5,769 nt of DNA from Lachnospiraceae bacterium (GTDB taxonomy: Bacteria; Bacillota_A; Clostridia; Lachnospirales; Lachnospiraceae). Below the pieces are notes generated by a model. The model was given only the letters and a program-made list of their open reading frames with translations. It had not been told where the DNA came from and did no database searches. Location of the stretch: assembly GCA_017523185.1 (NCBI GenBank), contig JAFWXB010000025.1, positions 1 to 5,769 on the forward strand. Reading direction: 5' to 3'. Made by a program: the position numbers and the translations under genes. Every line of letters begins with the position of its first letter. Position 1 is the stretch's first letter. Below, one piece after another: positions 1-5,769 of this stretch.

Positions 1-122
1 AAGCAGTAGAAGTATTTCAAGAAGTTTTTGGGCTTCCTGTAACAGGTGTAGTAGATTATAGTACATGGTATGAAATTTCAAACATTTATGTAGCTGTTAC
101 ACGTATTGCAGAATTGGTATAG
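1..122 (+). CDS. Peptidoglycan-binding domain protein, C-terminal fragment
   Basis: Only the last 39 codons and the TAG stop are inside the window; the gene begins upstream of it. The fragment reads AVEVFQEVFGLPVTGVVDYS and then TWYEISNIYVAVTRIAEL-V. The pattern FQ..FGL..TG..D..TW..I is typical of the three-helix peptidoglycan-binding domain 1 (PF01471) found on spore cortex-lytic and other cell-wall proteins of Clostridia. The role inferred is anchoring to peptidoglycan; the catalytic or partner domain, if there is one, cannot be seen. Only one repeat is visible, so the total number of binding repeats is unknown. No terminator-like hairpin follows the stop, and the truA promoter begins eight bases later. 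The family call is fairly sure; the full protein's function is not. Confidence 0.72.
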   Translation, partial: AVEVFQEVFGLPVTGVVDYSTWYEISNIYVAVTRIAELV

Positions 123-129
123 CAATCTT

Positions 130-158
130 TTGACAGAAAGAGCAATTTATATTAAAAT
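130..158 (+). promoter_or_regulatory. Sigma-A-type promoter for truA-recJ
   Basis: A perfect -35 box TTGACA (130-135) is separated by 17 bp from TAAAAT (153-158), which matches the -10 consensus at five of six bases. Transcription should start near 165, giving a leader of about 190 nt before truA. It sits immediately after the stop of the upstream gene, so truA-recJ can be expressed independently of that gene. No alternative promoter of comparable quality was seen between 159 and 357. The nearest is TTGAGT (263-268), 17 bp, TAAAAA (286-291), which is weak. Confidence 0.7.
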
Positions 159-311
159 AATGAGTTATATATGATATTTGAAATGAAATATATTTTAATT
201 TTAAGGCGGAATGAAATAATAAGTGAAAATACAAAATGTGTTTCATTTATGAGAAATCGGATTTGAGTTTCATATAGATATATAATAAAAATAGTAAAGG
301 AAAAAAATATC

Positions 312-330
312 TTCTACAAAAAATGTAGAA
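312..330 (+). terminator. Leader hairpin upstream of truA, possible weak terminator or attenuator
   Basis: TTCTACA (312-318) and TGTAGAA (324-330) form a perfect 7-bp stem with an AAAAA loop. The stem is followed by TTTATATATATT and preceded by a run of seven A. The shape resembles an intrinsic terminator, but the stem has only two G-C pairs and the T-run is broken by A, so termination would be weak at best. It ends 27 nt before the truA start and lies inside the predicted leader, downstream of the 130-158 promoter. It could instead affect mRNA stability or access to the truA start. No known riboswitch class was recognised here. Confidence 0.35.
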
Positions 331-357
331 TTTATATATATTGAAACATTTAAGATT

Positions 358-1119
358 ATGAAAAACTATAAAATAATCATTCAGTATGATGGTACTCGTT
401 ATAAAGGGTGGCAAGTACAAAAGTCTACGGATATGACAATTCAAGGGAAACTACAAGCTGTTTTAGAACAGCTTGTACAGTATCCTGTGGAAGTGATTGG
501 TTCAGGGAGAACAGATGCAGGTGTTCATGCAATCGGGCAAGTTGCAAATTTTCATTTGAAAGAGGGCTTTTCAAATGAAGAAATTTTAGAATACTTAAAT
601 CAGTATCTTCCGATGGATATTGCAGTTACAGATATTGAAGAAGTAGAGGAGCGTTTTCACAGTCGCTATCATGCAACAAGTAAAACGTATGTATATCGTA
701 TTCATACAAGTACAATTCCAAATGTATTTGAGCGAAAATATATGTACACATATACAGAAACACTTGATATTGAGAAAATGAAAGAAGCTGCTGCGTATTT
801 AATAGGAACACATGATTTTTTAGCATTTTGTGGTAATAAAAAGATGAAAAAGTCGACAGTAAGGACAATTACTGACATTACAATTGAAAAAAGTGATAGC
901 GAATTGCAATTGTCTTTTACAGGAGATGGATTTTTACAAAATATGATTCGGATTATAACAGGAACTTTAATTGAGGTGGGAAGTGGGCGAAAATCACCTT
1001 ATGAAGTAAGAGAAATATTAGAAAAGAAGGACAGGACGTTGGCAGGTTATACAGCTCCGTCGGAAGGACTTATATTGAAAAGGGTAAAATATGAAGCAAC
1101 AATGGATGTTAATAAATAA
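358..1119 (+). CDS. truA: tRNA pseudouridine synthase A (TruA)
   Basis: This 253-residue cytoplasmic enzyme isomerises uridine to pseudouridine at positions 38-40 of the tRNA anticodon stem-loop. The N-terminus has the family opening YDGTRYKGWQVQ (residues 10-21). The catalytic block GSGRTDAGVHA (48-58) contains the nucleophile Asp53 and Arg51. SKTYVYRI (108-115) supplies the conserved active-site tyrosine region, and GDGFLQNMIRIITGTL (189-204) is the C-terminal half's signature. Length is normal for the family. The ATG at 358 is fixed by homology, since the family starts just before YDG and no other in-frame start lies nearby. It has no clear Shine-Dalgarno: the preceding bases are ACATTTAAGATT. 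The 3' end overlaps recJ by 29 bp. Expression probably comes from the 130-158 promoter through a long AT-rich leader. The identification is secure. Confidence 0.96.
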   Translation: MKNYKIIIQYDGTRYKGWQVQKSTDMTIQGKLQAVLEQLVQYPVEVIGSGRTDAGVHAIGQVANFHLKEGFSNEEILEYLNQYLPMDIAVTDIEEVEERFHSRYHATSKTYVYRIHTSTIPNVFERKYMYTYTETLDIEKMKEAAAYLIGTHDFLAFCGNKKMKKSTVRTITDITIEKSDSELQLSFTGDGFLQNMIRIITGTLIEVGSGRKSPYEVREILEKKDRTLAGYTAPSEGLILKRVKYEATMDVNK

Positions 1120-2854
1120 AAGAGCAGATTTTAAAGCAATGGGAGATGCGTTTGGCATAGACCAAGTGACAGCGAGAATTATACGAAATAGAGATTTAAC
1201 AGAACAAGAGGAAATTCAAAAATTTTTATATGGTGGAATGGAAGAATTGCACAATCCACATTTGCTAAAAGATGCACAACTTTTGGTAGATATTTTGGAG
1301 AAAAAAATAAAAAGCAAACAATCCATTCGCATTATTGGGGATTATGACATTGATGGTGTTATGTCCACGTACATTTTAAAGACAGCATTTGACAGATGTG
1401 GTGCAAATGCACAAATTCAGATTCCGGATAGAATACATGATGGTTACGGATTGAATATGAATTTGATTACACAAGCATACGAAGATGGAGTTGACACAAT
1501 TGTTACTTGTGATAATGGTATTTCTGCAATACAAGAAATTGCTTATGCAAAATCACTTGGAATGACAATCCTTGTCACCGACCATCATGAAATTCCTTAT
1601 GAAGAAATAGAGGGTGTACGTCATTATAAAAAAAGTATCGCAGATGCGATTGTAAATCCACATCAAAAAGAATGTCAGTATCCATATAAATATTTATGTG
1701 GAGCAGGAGTTGCTTGGAAAGTGGTATGTCTTTTATACGAAAGATTTAGTGTGGATTTTGCAGAAGCAGAAGAATTGTTGGAGAATGTAGCCTTTGCAAC
1801 AGTTGGCGATATTATGCCATTGACAGGCGAAAATCGCATTTTAGTAAAAGAAGGATTAAAAAGGATTCATTTTACAAAAAATATAGGAATGAAAGCCTTG
1901 ATTGCACAATGTGGTTTAGAAGCACATGATATAGATGCATATCATTTTGGATTTGTTTTAGGTCCATGTATTAACGCAAGTGGAAGATTAGATACGGCAA
2001 AACGAGCATTAGAATTATTTTTTCAAACAAATCCGGAATATGCAGTACAAATCGCAAATGAATTAGTTGTGTTAAATAATGAGCGAAAAGACATGACAAA
2101 AGATGGTGTAGATGAGGCAGTTCGTTATTATGAAGAACATGAATGTGAGAAAGATAGTGTATTAGTTATTTATCTTCCGGATGTACATGAAAGTATTGCT
2201 GGAATTATTGCAGGGCGAATACGAGAAAAATATCATAAGCCGACATTTATTCTTACAAAGGCAGAAGAAGGGGTAAAAGGTTCGGGACGTTCCATAGAAG
2301 AATATTCTATGTATGAAGAAATGTGTAAATGTCAGGAGTTATTTACAAAATTCGGTGGTCATCCTATGGCAGCAGGGTTATCATTACTAGAGGAAAATGT
2401 GGCAGTTTTCCGAAAAAAAATAAATGCAGTTTCCAATCTTACTGAAAAAGATTTGATTCCAAAAGTGCGTATTGATGTGCCTATGCCAATGGATTATGTA
2501 ACAAAAGAATTGGTACAGGAATTTTCAATTTTAGCACCGTTTGGAAAAAATAATACAAAACCTGTATTTGCAGACAAAGGATTAAGAGTAAAACGAATGT
2601 TTATTTTAGGCAGAAATAAAAATGTGTTAAAAATGACTTTACTTACAAAAAATGAAAAGTCTGTGTCTGCGATTTATTTTGGTGATATAGAGCAATTTTT
2701 AACATATTTAGAAGAAAAGTATGGAAAACGTGAACTTGAGGCAGCTATGGGTGGTTCTGAAAATAAAATAGAGTTGTCTTTGGTGTATTTTCCAAAAATT
2801 AATATATTTCGTGATGTAGAAGAATTGCAGTTTGAAATACAGTATTACCAATAA
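1091..2854 (+). CDS. recJ: Single-stranded-DNA-specific exonuclease RecJ (DHH family)
   Basis: This 587-residue protein belongs to the DHH phosphoesterase superfamily; RecJ degrades single-stranded DNA 5' to 3' in recombination and repair using divalent metal ions. The DHH domain motifs are all present: GDYDIDG (83-89), CDNG with Asp141, TDHHE (163-167) and VGDIMPL with Asp240 (238-244). A divergent GPCINASGRL (291-300) replaces the usual GPRINAAGRL. The DHHA1 half has HESIAGIIAGRI (366-377), GSGRS (397-401) and FGGHPMAAGL (421-430). Residues of about 458-568, with LAPFGKNN..PVF, fit the C-terminal OB domain. Length is close to E. coli RecJ, with no truncation. The start at 1091 has AAAGGG six bases upstream; the Met at 1106 lacks such a site. 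The start lies inside truA, which suggests translational coupling. Clostridia can carry more than one RecJ-like protein, so this may be a paralogue rather than the main RecJ. Confidence 0.92.
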   Translation: MKQQWMLINKRADFKAMGDAFGIDQVTARIIRNRDLTEQEEIQKFLYGGMEELHNPHLLKDAQLLVDILEKKIKSKQSIRIIGDYDIDGVMSTYILKTAFDRCGANAQIQIPDRIHDGYGLNMNLITQAYEDGVDTIVTCDNGISAIQEIAYAKSLGMTILVTDHHEIPYEEIEGVRHYKKSIADAIVNPHQKECQYPYKYLCGAGVAWKVVCLLYERFSVDFAEAEELLENVAFATVGDIMPLTGENRILVKEGLKRIHFTKNIGMKALIAQCGLEAHDIDAYHFGFVLGPCINASGRLDTAKRALELFFQTNPEYAVQIANELVVLNNERKDMTKDGVDEAVRYYEEHECEKDSVLVIYLPDVHESIAGIIAGRIREKYHKPTFILTKAEEGVKGSGRSIEEYSMYEEMCKCQELFTKFGGHPMAAGLSLLEENVAVFRKKINAVSNLTEKDLIPKVRIDVPMPMDYVTKELVQEFSILAPFGKNNTKPVFADKGLRVKRMFILGRNKNVLKMTLLTKNEKSVSAIYFGDIEQFLTYLEEKYGKRELEAAMGGSENKIELSLVYFPKINIFRDVEELQFEIQYYQ

Positions 2855-2901
2855 ATTGCATGTATAATATATATGCATATAATGTATTATTTATAACATG
2901 A

Positions 2902-2930
2902 ATGACAAAATATGACATATTACATAAAAT
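2902..2930 (+). promoter_or_regulatory. Candidate promoter A upstream of the chemoreceptor-like gene
   Basis: ATGACA (2902-2907), a 17-bp spacer and TAAAAT (2925-2930) each match five of six consensus bases. A 6-bp inverted repeat, TATTAC (2918-2923) and GTAATA (2936-2941), flanks the -10 box and could be an operator. ATGACA recurs at 2912-2917, ten bases on. The site is about 200 bp before the next start codon. In DNA this AT-rich, chance matches are common, so support is moderate. Confidence 0.35.
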
Positions 2931-2957
2931 TATTCGTAATACAAAGACATATTTAGA

Positions 2958-2985
2958 ATGATAATAGCAAATGTATTTGTATAAT
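2958..2985 (+). promoter_or_regulatory. Candidate promoter B upstream of the chemoreceptor-like gene
   Basis: A perfect -10 box TATAAT (2980-2985) lies 16 bp after ATGATA (2958-2963), which matches four of six -35 bases. The -10 sits within a 6-bp inverted repeat, ATTTGT (2975-2980) and ACAAAT (2988-2993). It would give a leader of about 140 nt for the gene at 3134. It is an alternative or addition to candidate A, and the sequence alone does not decide between them. Confidence 0.3.
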
Positions 2986-3133
2986 AGACAAATGGAATAT
3001 ATTTTTATGCAAATTTTCGTATTTTATCAATTGTAGTGTATAAACAAAAGTATATACCAAATAGAAAAGAATGCATATCTTTGGTTGTGAAAATGCCTAA
3101 CTCGTTGTAAAATAATAGTGTTGGAGGCAGAAC

Positions 3134-4057
3134 ATGTTCGGAAGTAGAAAAAGGAAAAGCTCATTAGAACAGAGCAAACAGATTTTTTTACAAATAGCAG
3201 AAAAAAAAGAAGGTTTTGAAGCAAATTATGCACAAATAACCGAAGAAAGTAAACGAATGCAGATGGACGTTTCACAGATATACGAAAATACACATAATCT
3301 TGTAGAACGTGCTACAATCAATGTGGAAACGGAAGCAACGATTCTTCAGATTGTAAATAAAATGGCTGTAGATATAACTGCCATTCAAAAAGAGTATAGA
3401 GAGTTATGTATATTATTAGAAAAACAATTAGAAGCAGAAGTTTCTTTAGTAGAAGAACAAAAACACTATACAACACCAGCAAAATATTTAACAGAAGTTC
3501 CTTCTATGTTTAGAGGATATAACCAGTTGTACATGAAACTTTTAGAGGAAATGGAAGAACATGAAAAACAGATAGGAGTTTTGGCATTAAATGCAGCTAT
3601 TGAGGCGGGACGTTTGGGGGAAGATGCAAAACAGTTTATTGATGTTGCCGAAGAAATTCGACAAAATGTAATTAAATACGAAGAAAAAATAAATATAATG
3701 CAAGAAGAACTCGAAGCATCTAATCGTCAAATAGAAATATTAGAGAATACTATACAAAGTTTTATTGCACTTTTAAGAAATAATAACAAATCTACAACCC
3801 GATTATTAAAATGGGCACAAGAGATTGTTAAAAAAGCCAAAAATTCTGTAATTGATAAATTTACGGATAATACACTTTCTTTGCGAGATAAAGTAGTTGG
3901 TCTTCGAAATATGGACGAAGAAATTGTAAAAAGTGGGGAACGTAATAAAATTCAATTAGGAGATATTAAGGAAGAATTACAAGCACAAAAAAAAGAATTA
4001 ACCGAGGTTGCAGAGAAATTTTTTGATATTTTTCAACTGATAGAAAAACAGAAATAA
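3134..4057 (+). CDS. Soluble chemoreceptor-like coiled-coil protein (divergent MCP signalling tip)
   Basis: This 307-residue, highly charged, helix-rich protein has no signal peptide and no membrane segment. Residues 146-176 match the hairpin tip of methyl-accepting chemotaxis proteins: Q..VLALNAAIEAGRLGE, then F..VAEEIR. The tip lies at the midpoint, so arms of about 150 residues could fold back on each other as in a receptor signalling domain without a sensor or HAMP domain. Arm breaks are likely near Pro115 and Pro123, the only prolines. Aligned by eye to E. coli Tsr numbering recalled from memory, Asn381, Glu385, Arg388 and Arg404 are kept (N153, E157, R160, R176). Val398 becomes Asp170, and ARAGE becomes GRLGE. 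No C-terminal CheR-docking pentapeptide is seen. GGAGG at 3123-3127, six bases before ATG, fixes the start. A role in CheA/CheW signalling is possible but unproven; it may be a non-chemotactic scaffold. Confidence 0.7.
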   Translation: MFGSRKRKSSLEQSKQIFLQIAEKKEGFEANYAQITEESKRMQMDVSQIYENTHNLVERATINVETEATILQIVNKMAVDITAIQKEYRELCILLEKQLEAEVSLVEEQKHYTTPAKYLTEVPSMFRGYNQLYMKLLEEMEEHEKQIGVLALNAAIEAGRLGEDAKQFIDVAEEIRQNVIKYEEKINIMQEELEASNRQIEILENTIQSFIALLRNNNKSTTRLLKWAQEIVKKAKNSVIDKFTDNTLSLRDKVVGLRNMDEEIVKSGERNKIQLGDIKEELQAQKKELTEVAEKFFDIFQLIEKQK

Positions 4058-4088
4058 AGGGATTACAAAAGAAAGAGAGGGTAAAAAT

Positions 4089-5027
4089 ATGGTTACAAGC
4101 AATTTTACTTTTTTATCCAATGATGGGAAAACAAAAGTACATGCAGTAAAATGGAAACCGGATTCCGGAGAGTATTATGCTATTTTGCAGATTTCACATG
4201 GAATGGTAGAGTATATAGAACGTTATGTTCCTTTTGCAGAATATTTAACATCAAGAGGATATATGATAGTAGGGCATGACCATATCGGTCATGGAGCATC
4301 TGTTGTATCACAAAAAGACTGGGGATATTTTTGTGAAGGAAATCCAAGTGATATTTTAGTTGCAGATATGCATAAACTTCGCAGTTTAATACAAGAAGAA
4401 AATGCAAATATTCCATATTTTATATTGGGGCATAGTATGGGTTCGTTTTTATTGCGAAAATATCTAGCGTTTTACCATGAAAATTTGAATGGTGCAATTA
4501 TTATGGGAACCGGTTTTATCCCACCAGGTATGACAAAATTAGCCTTAAAATTGACTAATTTGGTAGGATATATACGAGGAACACACTACCGAAGCAAGTT
4601 CATTTCTAATTTAACATTTGGAGCATCTTATAAAGGATTTGATATGTCAGGAACACAACCTGAAAAAAGTTGGCTTACAAAGGATATAGAAATTGTAAAG
4701 AAGTATTATAATGAGCCAAGATGTACGTTTTTATTTACGCTAAATGGATATAAGGGATTATTTGAAGCTGTGGATTTTTCTTGTAATATAGAAAATATTA
4801 AAACGCTTCCTAAAAGACTTCCTATATTGATAGTATCGGGAAAAGATGACCCCGTAGGTGATATGGGAATAGGAGTAGAAAAAGTATATCAGATGTTTCA
4901 AGATGCAGACTTAGAAGATGTTGTGTGTAAATTGTACGAAAATGACAGACATGAAATTTTAAATGAAACAGACAGAGAACAAGTGTTTGAAGATATTTTC
5001 GTATGGTTACAGAATCGTTTGAGATGA
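4089..5027 (+). CDS. Alpha/beta hydrolase, monoacylglycerol lipase / lysophospholipase type
   Basis: This 312-residue protein fits the Hydrolase_4 / serine aminopeptidase S33 group (PF12146), whose members cleave acylglycerols, lysophospholipids or other esters. The oxyanion-hole motif is SHGMVEYIERY (36-46), followed by GHDHIGHGAS (62-71), both hallmarks of the monoglyceride lipase type. The nucleophile elbow GHSMG (114-118) gives Ser116. The acid is probably Asp254 in VSGKDDPVG (249-257), and the base is His288 in NDRHE. Residues of about 141-230 would form the cap over the active site. There is no signal peptide or membrane segment, so it is predicted to be cytoplasmic. AGAGG ends eight bases before the ATG and supports this start. 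The 31-bp gap after the receptor-like gene holds no terminator, so the two genes are probably co-transcribed. The fold and triad are clear; the substrate cannot be read from sequence. Confidence 0.88.
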   Translation: MVTSNFTFLSNDGKTKVHAVKWKPDSGEYYAILQISHGMVEYIERYVPFAEYLTSRGYMIVGHDHIGHGASVVSQKDWGYFCEGNPSDILVADMHKLRSLIQEENANIPYFILGHSMGSFLLRKYLAFYHENLNGAIIMGTGFIPPGMTKLALKLTNLVGYIRGTHYRSKFISNLTFGASYKGFDMSGTQPEKSWLTKDIEIVKKYYNEPRCTFLFTLNGYKGLFEAVDFSCNIENIKTLPKRLPILIVSGKDDPVGDMGIGVEKVYQMFQDADLEDVVCKLYENDRHEILNETDREQVFEDIFVWLQNRLR

Positions 5028-5165
5028 ATAAGCTCTTTTATCCAAAAATTTAATCTTTTATGTATTTGAAGTGGAAAATTTATTTGATTCGTTAAAGCTA
5101 TTATAATAATTTTATTATTTATCGAATTTGGATATTTAGTGGAGAGAACTTTTATATAAGATATA

Positions 5166-5250
5166 AAAAAGGTTACTGCTATAAATAACTCCCAAAAGTT
5201 AGAATAAAATCTAACAATTGGGAGTTGATATACTATGCAGTAACCTTTTT
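5166..5250. terminator. Nested palindrome, probable bidirectional intrinsic terminator
   Basis: The outer arms AAAAAGGTTACTGC (5166-5179) and GCAGTAACCTTTTT (5237-5250) are perfect 14-bp complements. Inside them, AACTCCCAA (5187-5195) pairs with TTGGGAGTT (5218-5226). After a 2x2 AA/AA internal loop, GTTAGA (5198-5203) pairs with TCTAAC (5210-5215), leaving an ATAAAA loop. On either strand a GC-containing stem (GGTTACTGC/GCAGTAACC) ends in a T-run, as expected for a terminator shared by convergent genes. It serves the plus-strand hydrolase gene 138 bp upstream and the minus-strand PAP2 gene, whose stop codon and last five sense codons lie in the right arm. It is longer and more layered than a usual terminator, so a small palindromic repeat element is an alternative. 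Confidence 0.75.
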
Positions 5251-5769
5251 CTTATTTTTTTCCTTTGCAATAGCTTTATTGGTATTTGGTGCATATACCA
5301 ATAAATACATTACAAAGGCTGTTAAAAGTCCTGTAATTAAATCAAATACCGAATGTTGTTTTAAAAATACGGTAGATAATACAATACTTATCATCAATAC
5401 ACAGGATAGTGCACAAATCACTTTGTTTGTTTTTAATTTTTTACTATGAACGATTGCTAAATGTGCTGCAATGGAATTGTATACATGAATACTTGGAAAT
5501 AAATTGGTAGCAGTATCTGTTTTATAAAGCCATGCACAAAGTTCTGTAAAGATATTGGTACGTTCAAATGTAGTTGGTCGAAGAAAATGACCGTTTGGAT
5601 AAATCGTAGAAATAATTAAAAACAATGTCATTCCTGTAAATAAAAATGCACATAATTGATAAAATTCGTTTCTATCTGTAAATCCAACATAAAGAACCGT
5701 AATTGCAACATAGAGAAACCAAAGTAAGTATGGAATGATAAAATATTCACAAAATGGAATGTAATCATC
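5233..5769 (-). CDS. PAP2-family membrane phosphatase / lipid phosphotransferase, N-terminus off the edge
   Basis: The reading frame stays open to the window's right edge, giving 178 visible residues plus a TAG stop. The internal ATG at 5629-5631 is not the true start: the upstream residues continue the family sequence (for example IPF.EYFIIPYLLWF) and contain a membrane segment. Hydrophobic stretches lie at visible residues of about 9-30, 38-57, 115-134 and 141-160. Phosphatase motifs are LRP (63-65), FPSIH with His95 (91-95) and ST.....H...D with His139 and Asp143 (132-143). Motif 3 has Thr133 where classical PAP2 enzymes have Arg, as in the inositol-phosphorylceramide synthase-like PAP2 branch. 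Such enzymes hydrolyse or transfer phosphate groups of lipid substrates at the membrane; the substrate here is unknown. The C-terminal tail is lysine-rich (KEKNKKKVTA), and its last codons form one arm of the terminator. The gene is convergent with the hydrolase gene. Confidence 0.85.
   Translation of the reverse strand, partial: DDYIPFCEYFIIPYLLWFLYVAITVLYVGFTDRNEFYQLCAFLFTGMTLFLIISTIYPNGHFLRPTTFERTNIFTELCAWLYKTDTATNLFPSIHVYNSIAAHLAIVHSKKLKTNKVICALSCVLMISIVLSTVFLKQHSVFDLITGLLTAFVMYLLVYAPNTNKAIAKEKNKKKVTA

Noticed and set aside
223..252. Nine-codon GTG-started leader peptide before truA
   Set aside because: The nearest purine-rich site (AAGGCGG, 203-209) is too far upstream, and the peptide has no regulatory codon pattern.
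247..444. Minus-strand 65-residue reading frame across the truA start
   Set aside because: It overlaps the conserved truA N-terminus and the leader hairpin; its low-complexity hydrophobic residues come from AT-rich DNA.
626..868. Minus-strand 80-residue reading frame inside truA
   Set aside because: truA is unambiguous on the plus strand, and this frame has no recognisable motif.
2857..2877. Imperfect 9-bp hairpin just after the recJ stop, considered as a terminator
   Set aside because: The stem is almost all A-T with a G-T wobble and is not followed by a T-run, so it does not support an intrinsic terminator.
3027..3293. Minus-strand 88-residue reading frame across the start of the receptor-like gene
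   Set aside because: It overlaps a gene with a strong ribosome binding site and shows no motif.
4180..4416. Minus-strand 78-residue reading frame inside the hydrolase gene
   Set aside because: It is an antisense shadow of conserved hydrolase motifs, with no ribosome site or recognisable domain.
5028..5165. Gap after the hydrolase gene examined for a small gene, promoter or RNA
   Set aside because: There is no start codon behind the purine-rich GGAGAG near 5140. TATAAT at 5102-5107 has no -35 box at a valid distance, and only weak AT-rich pairings were seen.
5225..5449. Plus-strand 74-residue hydrophobic reading frame
   Set aside because: It lies antisense to the PAP2 gene, which has clear family motifs. 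Its hydrophobic character mirrors the opposite strand, and its start falls inside the palindrome.

Overview
The window is AT-rich DNA from a low-GC Gram-positive bacterium. A Clostridia member, probably Lachnospiraceae-like, is the best guess. This rests on the base composition, the purine-rich Shine-Dalgarno sites before most genes, a spore-type peptidoglycan-binding tail at the left edge, and the protein types present. The taxon is inferred, not demonstrated.

Left part: the window opens in the last 39 codons of a plus-strand gene ending in a peptidoglycan-binding domain. A near-consensus promoter (TTGACA, 17 bp, TAAAAT) begins eight bases after that stop. It is followed by an AT-rich leader of about 190 nt with a small hairpin just before truA (tRNA pseudouridine synthase A). 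truA overlaps the next gene, a RecJ-type single-strand DNA exonuclease, by 29 bp, so the two look like one translationally linked unit for RNA modification and DNA repair.

Middle part: a 279 bp AT-rich gap with two candidate promoters separates recJ from a second plus-strand pair. The first gene of that pair encodes a soluble coiled-coil protein carrying a divergent chemoreceptor signalling tip at its midpoint, with no sensor domain and no membrane segment. The second, 31 bp downstream, encodes an alpha/beta hydrolase of the monoacylglycerol lipase / lysophospholipase type with a complete catalytic triad.

Right part: after about 140 bp with no recognisable signal comes an 85-nt nested palindrome. 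It lies between the hydrolase gene and a convergent minus-strand gene for a membrane PAP2-type phosphatase or lipid phosphotransferase. The last codons of the PAP2 gene form one arm of the palindrome, which has a T-run on both strands and is best read as a bidirectional terminator. The PAP2 gene runs off the right edge, so its N-terminus is missing.

No RNA gene, CRISPR array or mobile element was recognised. Most of the window is ordinary chromosomal housekeeping sequence. The least ordinary items are the sensorless receptor-like protein next to a lipase, the truA leader without a clear ribosome binding site, and the nested palindrome. None amounts to clear evidence of an undescribed system.
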